Shown here: positions 28,804 to 37,234 of the stretch, piece after piece | Numbering within the stretch: the stretch's first letter is position 1 | Layout of the letters: each line of letters starts with the position of its first letter | Assembly (NCBI GenBank): GCA_029688995.1 | Contig: JARULA010000003.1 | Coordinates: forward strand, 186,001 to 250,000 | Direction: 5' to 3' | From: Marinilabiliaceae bacterium ANBcel2 | GTDB taxonomy: Bacteria > Bacteroidota > Bacteroidia > Bacteroidales > Marinilabiliaceae | Length of the DNA: 64,000 nt | Program-made: the position numbers and the translations under genes | Notes under the pieces: generated by a model | Seen by the model: the letters and a program-made list of their open reading frames with translations, nothing else | What the model was told of the DNA's origin: nothing | Database searches by the model: none

Positions 28804-29276
28804 TGGGTAAAGTTGTTATTTTAATGGGTTCAAAGGCCGATCTTGATTGGTCTACCCGTATTGCAGATTCATGTAAGAAGTATGGTTTAGAACCTGTTCT
28901 TCGCATAGCATCAGCTCATAAAGTGCCTTTAAAAGCTTTAGATATTATTCGTGAATTTGAAAAGGAGAATGTTGTTTTTATTACCGTTGCAGGACGTAGT
29001 AATGCCTTAAGTGGATTTAGTGACGCACAAACATACTGTCCGGTTATAGCATGTCCTCCTTATGGGGATAAATTTGCAGGAACAGATATTTATTCAAGTT
29101 TGCGTATGCCTTCAGGAGTAGCTCCTGTAGTGGTTCTGGAGCCTGATAATGCCGGTTTGGCAGCGGCCAAGATGGTAGGATTGAGTGATGATAAGGTGAG
29201 GCAAAAAGTTGCCGAGGCGCAGGAGCTTCAGCGTAAAAAGCTTGAAGATGATAACGATTCATTGTTGAAAGGATGA
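28803..29276 (+). CDS. purE: PurE, class II-type AIR carboxylase
   Basis: PurE-family enzyme of 157 residues. The sequence follows the class II pattern known from Treponema denticola and animals, which carboxylate AIR directly with CO2 without PurK. Diagnostic stretches are SAHKV (H39, K40; class I has SAHRTP), TVAGRSNALSGF (61-72), ACPPYGDKFAGTDIYSSLRM and PSGVAPVVVLEPDNAGLAA. It overlaps the DUF4914 stop by 1 bp and the TsaC gene by 4 bp (ATGA). The class II call is from comparison with remembered motifs. Confidence 0.85.
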   Translation: MGKVVILMGSKADLDWSTRIADSCKKYGLEPVLRIASAHKVPLKALDIIREFEKENVVFITVAGRSNALSGFSDAQTYCPVIACPPYGDKFAGTDIYSSLRMPSGVAPVVVLEPDNAGLAAAKMVGLSDDKVRQKVAEAQELQRKKLEDDNDSLLKG

Positions 29277-30268
29277 TAAAATCTGGCAAAGACACAATTT
29301 TTGCTGCAAAATTAATAAGGGAAGGCAAGTTGGTTGCCTTCCCTACCGAAACAGTTTATGGATTGGGAGCAAATGGATTAGATGCTAATGCAGTAGCATC
29401 GGTTTTTGAAGCAAAAAAACGACCATCTTTTGATCCTTTAATCCTTCATATATCTTCAACAGATGATTTGTCGGTTATATTTAAAAAACCAGCTGATATA
29501 ATTTATCAGCTGGCTGATAAGTATTGGCCCGGACCGCTTACTATAGTGGCAAAAAAAACAGCTAAGGTGCCCGATATTGTTACAGCAGGATTAGAAACGG
29601 CTGCTGTTCGTATGCCCAATCATCCTGTTGCATTAAAGCTTATTCGACAGTCCAAAGTGCCTGTTGCTGCTCCAAGTGCCAATATTTTTGGACGACTTAG
29701 TCCCACAAAACCTCAGCATGTTAAAGAGCAGCTTAAAACCATTGACTATCTTCTTGAAGGAGGAAAAACAGATTTGGGTATAGAGTCAACTATTGTATCG
29801 GTTAAAGATGCAAAAACCATAGAGGTTTTACGTCCCGGTGCTATTACTATAGATACGTTACAAAAGGATTTCCCCCATATTGATTTTATAACCGGTTCGG
29901 GTGGTGATAGTTTAACTGCACCGGGTCAGCTTAAGAGTCATTATTCACCTCGTAAGCCTCTTTATTTGTACGATGAGTTGCCATCAGAGTTGCCATCTTA
30001 TGCAGCACTTATACTGTTTAAGCCTTATAATATTCCTTCAGATGCTCAGTCAAAAGTTGTTTTGTTGTCTAAAACAGGTGATATAAAAGAGGCTGCTTCA
30101 AATATGTTTGGTGCTCTTCACTCTCTTGAGGGGGATAGTGAAATAGAGCAGATTTATGCTGTAAAAATAAAAGAGGAGGGACTTGGAATAGCTGTAATGG
30201 ACAGATTAAAAAAGGCTGCATACCGTTTTACAAACTTTTATAATGATCATGAAATAGAAGCCGGTTAA
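29273..30268 (+). CDS. L-threonylcarbamoyladenylate synthase (Sua5/TsaC type)
   Basis: Makes threonylcarbamoyl-AMP for the universal t6A37 tRNA modification. The YrdC domain (1-205) has AFPTETVYGLGA, KKRPSFDPLILH, WPGPLTIV, AVRMPNHPVA, AAPSANIFGRLSPT and GIESTIVS. The Sua5 C-terminal domain follows a linker with APGQLKSHYSP. At 331 residues it is the long Sua5 form. It overlaps purE by 4 bp, and a T-tailed hairpin lies at its 3' end, so it closes the three-gene transcript. Confidence 0.93.
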   Translation: MIKSGKDTIFAAKLIREGKLVAFPTETVYGLGANGLDANAVASVFEAKKRPSFDPLILHISSTDDLSVIFKKPADIIYQLADKYWPGPLTIVAKKTAKVPDIVTAGLETAAVRMPNHPVALKLIRQSKVPVAAPSANIFGRLSPTKPQHVKEQLKTIDYLLEGGKTDLGIESTIVSVKDAKTIEVLRPGAITIDTLQKDFPHIDFITGSGGDSLTAPGQLKSHYSPRKPLYLYDELPSELPSYAALILFKPYNIPSDAQSKVVLLSKTGDIKEAASNMFGALHSLEGDSEIEQIYAVKIKEEGLGIAVMDRLKKAAYRFTNFYNDHEIEAG

Positions 30269-30288
30269 AAACCGACTTCTATTTTTTT
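30252..30288 (+). terminator. Rho-independent terminator after the DUF4914-purE-tsaC operon
   Basis: Arms AATAGAAGCCGGTT and AACCGACTTCTATT pair over 14 positions with one mismatch and a 3-nt A loop, followed by a T run. The left arm overlaps the last tsaC codons. Confidence 0.7.
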
Positions 30289-30415
30289 ATCTGCTTTATA
30301 CTTTTTACTCCTTAATTTCTACTGCTCATTTTTAACAAAAAAGCAGACGCCTTAATAAGGTTAACAGAAGAATTTTATAATTTACTGTTCAAATTTAAAT
30401 GCTCAATTTTAATAG

Positions 30416-31276
30416 TTAATTTTTAACGATTAATACCGGCAGATTTTTGTCGGGTGCTATCATTCTTTCAGCTACACTACCTATTAAAAACTCGCTATCA
30501 TCGGCTTTCCCTTTGTTACCCAAGACAATAAGATCAACACTCTCAAATACAGCTCTGTCATAAATGGTTTTTGAAATATGCTGGTCTATATCTTCAATGA
30601 TAACGCAATCTTCTTTTAATTTTAGCTTGCTCTTTATCTTTTTATATTTTTTTGCTGCTGATTTTTCCAGCTCTTTCATAATCTCCTTTTTATCTTTTAT
30701 AAAAGGGAAATATTGCATTCCTACTTTTATGGCATGAACCGGAATTAACTCTGCACCTAATAAATCGGCACTCTCTTTTGCTATTTTTAAAGCGTTGTTT
30801 GTGTAGGAGGAAAAGTCAACGGGAACCATTATTTTGTTAATCTCGCCTCTTGCAATTTCACTTACAAAAAGAGTATTATTATTACTTAAACGAGCTACCT
30901 TGCTAGAGAATGTTCCCGATCCGTAATGATTTGGCTTTTTGCCCATTGCCACCAGATCATAGTTCTCGCGATCAATCCATTCTAAAAGGTTTTCTATACC
31001 CCCTTTTTTATGAACATGCACATCTGTTTTTACATCCTCCTGACCAAAGAACTCCTGCGCATACTCTTTTAGCTCATCACCTATAATTGATTCTATTGGT
31101 TCATCTAAATCGGGATACAATTTTAAAACTTCATCAGGAAAATTTTCTACTTCTATAAAGTGTATAAGTGTTATTTGATCAAATTTATAGTTCTCATTAA
31201 TTTTTTTGATGTAGTTGAGAACGATTTTGTCCATATCGGACAAATCCATCATTAATGCTATTTTTGATAGTTTCAT
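30416..31276 (-). CDS. Tandem universal stress protein (two UspA domains)
   Basis: 286 residues with two Usp folds. The second domain has the ATP-binding signature LGNKGKADDSEFLIGSVAER ending VLIVKN, that is G-2X-G-9X-GS. The first domain has MGKKPNHYGSGTFSSKVARL. Usp proteins bind ATP and often regulate partner transporters. Its start overlaps the BCCT stop by 4 bp (ATGA), so the two are co-expressed and a regulatory partnership is plausible. Confidence 0.88.
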   Translation of the reverse strand: MKLSKIALMMDLSDMDKIVLNYIKKINENYKFDQITLIHFIEVENFPDEVLKLYPDLDEPIESIIGDELKEYAQEFFGQEDVKTDVHVHKKGGIENLLEWIDRENYDLVAMGKKPNHYGSGTFSSKVARLSNNNTLFVSEIARGEINKIMVPVDFSSYTNNALKIAKESADLLGAELIPVHAIKVGMQYFPFIKDKKEIMKELEKSAAKKYKKIKSKLKLKEDCVIIEDIDQHISKTIYDRAVFESVDLIVLGNKGKADDSEFLIGSVAERMIAPDKNLPVLIVKN

Positions 31277-32865
31277 TTTTTATCCTCCTTTTTAGACACA
31301 CGTTTAGCAATCATTCCAGCTATTTTCTTTTCATAAGATTTTTGATCCTCTGTTTGAGAAAGATATTTTTCACGTGCAAGTTCTGATTTAAGACCTTTAA
31401 GCAGACTGTAAATCATTATTACCAGAATGATCAAAAATGGCAATCCGGTTGTAACAGCTGCCGTTTGAAGAGCCGTTAGTCCGCCCCCCAACAATAATAC
31501 CGCTGCTACGGCACCTTCGGTATTAGCCCAAAAGACTCTTTGACCTACCGGAGCATCCAGTTTTCCGCCCGCTGTTATACTATCAATCACCAGTGAACCG
31601 GAGTCAGATGAGGTAATAAAAAAGCTTATTACAAGCATAACACCTAAAATAGATGCTACACTTCCAAAAGGAAACTGCTCAAAAAAGACAAAAAGCGCTG
31701 TTGATTCATCGGCAATAATTCTTTCACCTAAATTATCGGCAGTACCTTTCAGATCCATCCATATTGCCGATCCTCCAAAAGCTGTTAACCACAAAAATGT
31801 TATTAAAGAAGGCACCAAAAGAACACCAAAAATAAATTCACGTATTGTTCTTCCTTTGGATACTCTTGCAATAAACATTCCTACAAATGGCGACCAGGAG
31901 ATCCACCAAGCCCAGTAGAAAACTGTCCAGCTCCCCTGCCAGCCTACATCTTTAAAAGCTTCGGTCCATGATGCAACCTGTAGTATACTGTTAATATACC
32001 CACCTGTATTTTGTACAAAGGATTTTAAAATAAAGAGTGTTGGACCTATAATTAATACAACTAGAAGCAGTAACCCTGCAATGCGTACATTCCATTCACT
32101 AAGAAAGCGCACCCCTCTTTTTATTCCTGTTATTACCGAAACAGTAGCCGCCATTGTAATAATTATAATAAGGAACACTTGCATTCCTACTGTATTTGGA
32201 GTGCCAAAAACATGATGCAAACCGCCGCTAACCTGTTTAACTCCCAAACCAAGCGAAGTTGCTAATCCGAACAGAGTAGCTAAAACAGCAAAAACATCTA
32301 TTACATTTCCTATCGGACCGTTGACTCTCTTTCCCAATAGGGGCAAAAAGACTGATTTGATTGTGAGTGGCTGGTTTCGGTTAAAAGCAAAGAATGCAAG
32401 AGATAACCCTACAAGAGCGTATATTCCCCATGCGTGAAAGCCCCAATGTAAAAAAGACAGATCCATTGCATTTTGAGCCGACTCGATGGTTCGCCCTTCT
32501 CCAACCGGAGGATTCATATAGTGGAATACCGGTTCTGCAACTCCCCAAAATAGTATTCCAATACCCATACCGGCACTAAATAGCATTGCAAACCATGCAG
32601 TAGTAGAAAATTCTTTTTCTGCTTTTTCACCTCCCAGACGGATACCTCCATATTTTCCAAACCCTATAACTAAGCTGAAAATGAAGAAGAGATTAACTGC
32701 AATAATAAAGAGCCATCCAAAATTATGCGAAATAGCATTTTGAGTGTTTGAAAATACTTGTGCCATTGGCTCTCCAACAATTAATGTGATGGAGATAAAA
32801 AGTACAATCAAAATGGTTGCAGGCCAAAAAACCGGCTTGTGAATATCAAAGTATTTTTTTTTCAT
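31273..32865 (-). CDS. BCCT-family betaine/carnitine/choline transporter
   Basis: A 530-residue secondary transporter with 12 predicted membrane spans. Family motifs include FSAGMGIGILFWGVAEPV and the Trp-rich segment VFYWAWWISWSPFVGMFIAR followed by VSKGRTIREF. The C-terminal tail is charged (KKIAGMIAKRVSKKEDKK). BCCT carriers take up compatible solutes using Na+ or H+, which suits a saline habitat. The Usp gene is coupled downstream. Confidence 0.93.
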   Translation of the reverse strand: MKKKYFDIHKPVFWPATILIVLFISITLIVGEPMAQVFSNTQNAISHNFGWLFIIAVNLFFIFSLVIGFGKYGGIRLGGEKAEKEFSTTAWFAMLFSAGMGIGILFWGVAEPVFHYMNPPVGEGRTIESAQNAMDLSFLHWGFHAWGIYALVGLSLAFFAFNRNQPLTIKSVFLPLLGKRVNGPIGNVIDVFAVLATLFGLATSLGLGVKQVSGGLHHVFGTPNTVGMQVFLIIIITMAATVSVITGIKRGVRFLSEWNVRIAGLLLLVVLIIGPTLFILKSFVQNTGGYINSILQVASWTEAFKDVGWQGSWTVFYWAWWISWSPFVGMFIARVSKGRTIREFIFGVLLVPSLITFLWLTAFGGSAIWMDLKGTADNLGERIIADESTALFVFFEQFPFGSVASILGVMLVISFFITSSDSGSLVIDSITAGGKLDAPVGQRVFWANTEGAVAAVLLLGGGLTALQTAAVTTGLPFLIILVIMIYSLLKGLKSELAREKYLSQTEDQKSYEKKIAGMIAKRVSKKEDKK

Positions 32866-33024
32866 AAAAAGTTTTATGATGTTAAGTTTGTTGATGATTT
32901 TCTGTTATGGCAGATTAACCATCTTTAATTAACTTTGGTTGTAAAATTATAATTTAAGCTGAAAATAAAATTTTCTTTTAACACTATCAATAAAGTTGAT
33001 CTATAATTTAAAATATTTTGTTTT

Positions 33025-33879
33025 ATGATTTCGAAAGAGAGCTTAGAGAATATTTTAGGTGAGAGAATAACCGGTTTTAGTAGTATGGGAGGAGGCTGTA
33101 TTGCTGATACTCAAAAGATTGATACGGACGGGGGACTCAGTTATATAGTTAAGCAGGGAGGTGCATCAGATATGTTTATTAAAGAGGCTGCCGGTTTAAA
33201 GGAGCTTGCTAAGCCTGCTGTTATAAGGGTACCTAAAGTGGTTGCTTTTGACAACGACTATTTGGTTATAGAGTATATAGATTCAAAAGGGAGGATGCCA
33301 AATTTTTTTGAAAAATTTGGTGAGCAGTTTGCTTTATTGCATAAATATAAAGGTGAGCGATTTGGATTTGATGATGATAATTATCTCGGGCATACGCCCC
33401 AGCCCAATATTCCCCGGGGAGAAGAGGCGTTCAGCTGGCTTCAATTTTATAAGAATAAGCGTTTGATTTATCAATATGAACTGGCAAACCAGAATGGTTA
33501 TGTTGATAAAAAATTCTCCTCTTTATTTAATAATCTGATTGATCAATTACCTCAAATATTATCAGGTAGTGAAGAGGAGCCTTCTTTATTGCATGGTGAT
33601 TTGTGGGGAGGAAACTATATGACAGGCGAGAGAGGTGAGCCGGTTATAATAGATCCTGCTGTTTATTATGGACACAGGGAGGCAGATCTTGCAATGACAA
33701 AACTATTTGGAGGTTTTACTGCTGAATTTTATAACTCCTACAATAAAACCTACCCTTTAAAAGATGGGTATGAGTATCGTGAAGGAATTTATCTTTTATA
33801 CCATGTGTTAAATCATCTTAATTTGTTCGGACGCGGTTATTACAGTCAGGCCATCTCATTGATGCAGCGTTACAGCTAA
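33025..33879 (+). CDS. Fructosamine/ketosamine-3-kinase family protein
   Basis: A 284-residue kinase-fold protein of the fructosamine-kinase family. Characteristic stretches are SMGGGCIADT at the N-terminus, the catalytic LLHGDLWGGNY, DPAVYYGHREADLAM and a C-terminal YLLYHVLNHLNLFG. Members phosphorylate glycated amines, leading to deglycation, or related metabolites. It is a single gene divergent from the BCCT-usp pair. TAACTTTG at 32930-32937 could be its -7 box. Confidence 0.9.
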   Translation: MISKESLENILGERITGFSSMGGGCIADTQKIDTDGGLSYIVKQGGASDMFIKEAAGLKELAKPAVIRVPKVVAFDNDYLVIEYIDSKGRMPNFFEKFGEQFALLHKYKGERFGFDDDNYLGHTPQPNIPRGEEAFSWLQFYKNKRLIYQYELANQNGYVDKKFSSLFNNLIDQLPQILSGSEEEPSLLHGDLWGGNYMTGERGEPVIIDPAVYYGHREADLAMTKLFGGFTAEFYNSYNKTYPLKDGYEYREGIYLLYHVLNHLNLFGRGYYSQAISLMQRYS

Positions 33880-33904
33880 TTGTTATTGTTGTGGAGTTCT
33901 TAAA

Positions 33905-34606
33905 TTATACAAATCCTCTGGTTTCGGCTACAATAACTATCATTTCAACAATCTCCTCGTCGGTCATTGTTGCACAGTTGAAGAATGAGTCGAAGAACTC
34001 AATATCTGGTCGGTTTTTTTCAAAATAGTTTCTAAACTGGGTTCTTCGTTTATCCATCTCATTGGCCTCTTTTTTTGCCTCGGTAATGCTCATGCCGTAT
34101 GAATTGGCCACCTGTTCGGTCCTCCATTCAAGGGGAGCCTGCAGTTTAACATGAAATGATTTTTCAAAATGCTTGGTGATTGATTCACCTGCCCTACCCA
34201 CAATTACAACGTTTCCTTCGGATGCTGCATTATAGATAAATCGCGCTATAGTATTTTTTATCTTTACATCGCCCGGATAAAACTCGTCTGAAAAAAATAG
34301 AGCTAGATTTTCAAAAAAGCCTCTGGTTCTGTAATCTGATAAATCTTTTATAAGTGTTGGTGAAAGTTTTAGCTCTCTGGCAGACTCTTCAATAATCTCT
34401 TTGCTTATCCATTTCCACTCTTTATCTTTTCCCAGCCTCCTGTTTTTCTCGGTAAGCACATCTGAAAGTTTACGCGCAATTTTTCTCCCCGGACAACCAT
34501 ATTCCCTCGATATGGTAATTACCGGACCAGGAGCGTTAAATTTCGGACTTTTACGTTTGGGTTTGCCGGTCCGCTCTTTCATGTATTTTAGGAAAAGATT
34601 ATCCAT
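33905..34606 (-). CDS. Cytidylate-kinase-like protein
   Basis: A 233-residue P-loop kinase of the cytidylate-kinase-like family (PF13189). It has VITISREYGCPGRKIARKL (Walker-A-like region about 31-49), FFENLALFFSDEFYPGD, VVIVGRAGESI and RTEQVANSYGMSITEAKKE. Such proteins occur besides the true Cmk in Bacteroidota and clostridia; substrate unknown. It is convergent with the fructosamine kinase gene (25 bp apart). Confidence 0.85.
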   Translation of the reverse strand: MDNLFLKYMKERTGKPKRKSPKFNAPGPVITISREYGCPGRKIARKLSDVLTEKNRRLGKDKEWKWISKEIIEESARELKLSPTLIKDLSDYRTRGFFENLALFFSDEFYPGDVKIKNTIARFIYNAASEGNVVIVGRAGESITKHFEKSFHVKLQAPLEWRTEQVANSYGMSITEAKKEANEMDKRRTQFRNYFEKNRPDIEFFDSFFNCATMTDEEIVEMIVIVAETRGFV

Positions 34607-34780
34607 GCTATCTTTGATTAGTTTAATCGGTTACATTTCAGGGCAGGGTTTTTTATTTAAATCTATTTGTTGAAATTAAGAAGAATGTGGCAAATATCAA
34701 AGAATAAAATTGCCGGCAGGTAAAAAATAATGATAAAAAACTGTATAGTTTAACATAATGCAGTGAAGAGTAGATAAAAA

Positions 34781-34812
34781 AGGACAGATTAATAATTTAA
34801 TCTGTCCTTTCC
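34781..34812. repeat. 14-bp perfect inverted repeat (hairpin)
   Basis: Arms AAAGGACAGATTAA and TTAATCTGTCCTTT enclose a 4-nt loop (TAAT). Neither flanking gene ends here, so it is not an obvious terminator for either. It could end transcription of a lost gene or serve as a regulatory element. Confidence 0.6.
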
Positions 34813-34847
34813 CTAAATCAGCCTTTGTTAACCAAATCCAAATCTAT

Positions 34848-34979
34848 GAAAAAAAATCTTATTACAAATATATATCTTAAATGTCTGAAATTCATTGAAT
34901 GCAGGTTAATTGTTGTTAAAACGTGCAGTTTGTTTTTATACTTTAATCTGCTCTTTTTTCTACCCTCTTTTTTATAATT
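34848..34979 (+). pseudogene. Possible decayed leader of a SusC-type TonB receptor gene
   Basis: A short frame beginning MKKNLITNIYLKCLKFIE and continuing with hydrophobic residues (SLFLYFNLLFFLPSFL) before a stop. The layout (MKKNL..KCLK then a hydrophobic run) resembles the long signal peptide of STN-containing SusC-like receptors. No downstream receptor sequence remains. Tentative. Confidence 0.2.
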
Positions 34980-34991
34980 GTGACAATCAAT

Positions 34992-34999
34992 TAACTTTG
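34992..34999 (+). promoter_or_regulatory. Possible -7 box (TAACTTTG) for the YfcC operon
   Basis: The octamer fits TAnnTTTG and lies 19 bp before the YfcC start codon. The -33 region is only a T-rich stretch. Confidence 0.35.
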
Positions 35000-35018
35000 A
35001 GGTTTAAATTTTGAAATT

Positions 35019-36599
35019 ATGTTGAAGAGAGTTCCTCATACTTATGTTATTGTTTTTGCTTTGATTGTTTTATCAGCTGTGGCTACCTGGTTTGTTCCCG
35101 GTGGTGTATATGTAACTCCTGAAGGGACTGCTGCCGATTCAACTCCTGTTTTTAAACCTACCGATAATAATCCTCAAACCTGGCAGATATTTGGGGCTAT
35201 GTTTGAAGGCTTTGTAAGACAGTCGGGTATCGTTATTTTTATTTTAATGGTTGGGGGAGCTTTTTGGATAATGAACGACTCTAAAGCTATAGATGTTGGT
35301 ATTCGTTCTTTTTTAAATTTTACTCGCAGGCTTGACCAATTTGCCTTTATGCGTAAAATTGGAACAGGAAATCTGGTGATTGCTCTTATAATGCTTATGT
35401 TTTCCGTTTTTGGAGCTGTTTTTGGAATGAGTGAAGAGACAATTGCTTTTATAATTATTGTAGTTCCGCTTGCGGTATCTATGGGTTATGATTCTATAAC
35501 TGGTGTTGCTATGGTGTTTGTGGGTGCCGGACTCGGTTTTGCCGGTGCTGTGCTTAATCCTTTCACTATTGGTATTGCACAAGGTATTGCCGGTCTGCCA
35601 CTTTTTAGTGGATTTGAGTACAGACTTTTCAGCTGGGTTATAATTAATATTACTGGTATATCTTATGTTTTATGGTATGCAGGGCGCATTAAACGTAAGC
35701 CCGAACGTTCGCTTGTCTATAAAGAAGATGATTACTGGCGTGAACATCTGCATCTTCAGCAAGATGAAGAGGAGCATATTACCTATAAAGCTTCCTGGTG
35801 GGTGTGGATAGCCCTATTTGCTGTTCTTATACTTTTTTCGGTATTTCATCCTTTAACCACCTTAACTATTGGTGATGGAAATGGAATAACAGCTCCTTTT
35901 TTGCCTATTATATCTCTTCTCTATTTTGTAACCGGACTGATATCATTGAAAAAGTCTTCTCCCGTTTTTGTACTTAACTTGTTGGCCTACACTATAATTT
36001 TTTTGGTCATAGGAGTAATGGGGTATGACTGGTATATAATGGAGATAGCTTCTCTCTTTTTTGCTATGGGTATTTTGGCAGGTGCAGCAATGAACAAATC
36101 GGCCGATTCAATTACCGATCTCTTTTTAGAAGGTGCAAAGGATATTATGTCTGCAGCTTTAGTTGTGGGTTTGGCCGGAGGTATTATTGTTATTCTTGAA
36201 GATGGTAATATTATACATACCATATTACATGCAATGGCTCAGGGAATGAATGATATGGGTGATATAGCCTCGGTGGGTATTATGTATGTTATTCAGTCAG
36301 TTATTAATGTTGTTATACCCAGTGGATCGGCTAAAGCAGCATTAACAATGCCAATAATGGCACCATTTAGTGACTTAATTGGTCTATCACGGCAGGCAAC
36401 TGTTATGGCTTTTCAGTTTGGTGATGGTTTTACCAACCTTATTACACCTACTTCGGGAATTTTGATTGGTGTACTTGGAGTTGCTAAAATTCCATATGTT
36501 AAATGGGTTAAGTGGATAGCACCGTTGATATTGATTTTAATTATAACCGGTTTTCTATTATTGATACCGACAGTAACAATGAATTTAAGTGGTTTTTAA
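35019..36599 (+). CDS. YfcC-family (DcuC-superfamily) transporter
   Basis: A 526-residue polytopic membrane protein. It has the family N-terminus KRVPHTYVIVFALIVLSA, WFVPGGVY, GMSEETIAFIIIVVPLA and GAGLGFAGAVLNPFTIGIAQ. The C-terminal half has PSGSAKAALTMPIMAPFSDL and GDGFTNLITPTSG. Members are annotated as C4-dicarboxylate, basic amino acid or arginine/ornithine carriers; the substrate cannot be set from sequence. The Nudix gene starts 2 bp later. Confidence 0.88.
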   Translation: MLKRVPHTYVIVFALIVLSAVATWFVPGGVYVTPEGTAADSTPVFKPTDNNPQTWQIFGAMFEGFVRQSGIVIFILMVGGAFWIMNDSKAIDVGIRSFLNFTRRLDQFAFMRKIGTGNLVIALIMLMFSVFGAVFGMSEETIAFIIIVVPLAVSMGYDSITGVAMVFVGAGLGFAGAVLNPFTIGIAQGIAGLPLFSGFEYRLFSWVIINITGISYVLWYAGRIKRKPERSLVYKEDDYWREHLHLQQDEEEHITYKASWWVWIALFAVLILFSVFHPLTTLTIGDGNGITAPFLPIISLLYFVTGLISLKKSSPVFVLNLLAYTIIFLVIGVMGYDWYIMEIASLFFAMGILAGAAMNKSADSITDLFLEGAKDIMSAALVVGLAGGIIVILEDGNIIHTILHAMAQGMNDMGDIASVGIMYVIQSVINVVIPSGSAKAALTMPIMAPFSDLIGLSRQATVMAFQFGDGFTNLITPTSGILIGVLGVAKIPYVKWVKWIAPLILILIITGFLLLIPTVTMNLSGF

Positions 36600-36601
36600 A
36601 T

Positions 36602-37150
36602 ATGTATGATAAAGTAGAGACAATACCCGAGAAGGTATTAAAGTATTGCCCCAGATGCGGCTCTGGTCTGTTCAGATACCAAAAAGACTACTCTTTTTTA
36701 TGTAATGAGTGTGGATTTCACTTTTATATAAACTCAGCTGCAGCTGTGGCGGCTGTTATTGTAAATGATAAAGGTGAGATGTTGTTATCGAAGCGCGCTT
36801 TTGATCCTCATAAGGGGATGCTTGATCTGCCCGGTGGTTTTGTAGATCCACAGGAGAGTGCTGAAAATGCTTTAAAACGGGAGATTAAGGAGGAGTTAAA
36901 TCTTGATGTTAATCACTATCAATATTTAATATCTGCTCCTAATGAGTATGTTTTTTCTGGCTTTTCGGTCTATACAAATGATATGGGTTTTTTATGCCAT
37001 ATAAAAGATTTTTCAACGATTACCCACAGGGATGATATCTCTGACTACTTTTTTGTTAAACCTGCAGATATCGATTATGAGAAGATTTGCAGTGATTCTA
37101 TAAAGAGTATTATAAAAACTTATATCTCTTTAAGTTGCAAGCAAGAGTAA
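36602..37150 (+). CDS. Nudix hydrolase with N-terminal zinc ribbon
   Basis: 182 residues from the ATG at 36602; an in-frame start at 36512 lies inside the YfcC gene and is rejected. An N-terminal zinc ribbon (CPRCGSG ... CNECGF) precedes the Nudix domain. The Nudix box is complete: GGFVDPQESAENALKREIKEEL. The layout resembles NudC-like NADH pyrophosphatases but is shorter, so the substrate is undetermined. It is 2 bp after the YfcC stop. Confidence 0.88.
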   Translation: MYDKVETIPEKVLKYCPRCGSGLFRYQKDYSFLCNECGFHFYINSAAAVAAVIVNDKGEMLLSKRAFDPHKGMLDLPGGFVDPQESAENALKREIKEELNLDVNHYQYLISAPNEYVFSGFSVYTNDMGFLCHIKDFSTITHRDDISDYFFVKPADIDYEKICSDSIKSIIKTYISLSCKQE

Positions 37151-37234
37151 TGTTTTTCAGGATTTTTTGAAATTTATACTATTTTTGAACTTTTAAAAAT
37201 TCAAGGTTAAAAAATTATTTATAATAAAATTGTT

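Larger units (their letters stand above)
34607..35018. other. 412-bp divergent intergenic region with a perfect hairpin
   Basis: Contains a 14-bp perfect inverted repeat at 34781-34812, a 43-codon ORF at 34848-34979 and a TAACTTTG -7-like box at 34992-34999 just before the YfcC gene. No RNA gene is recognised. Confidence 0.5.
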
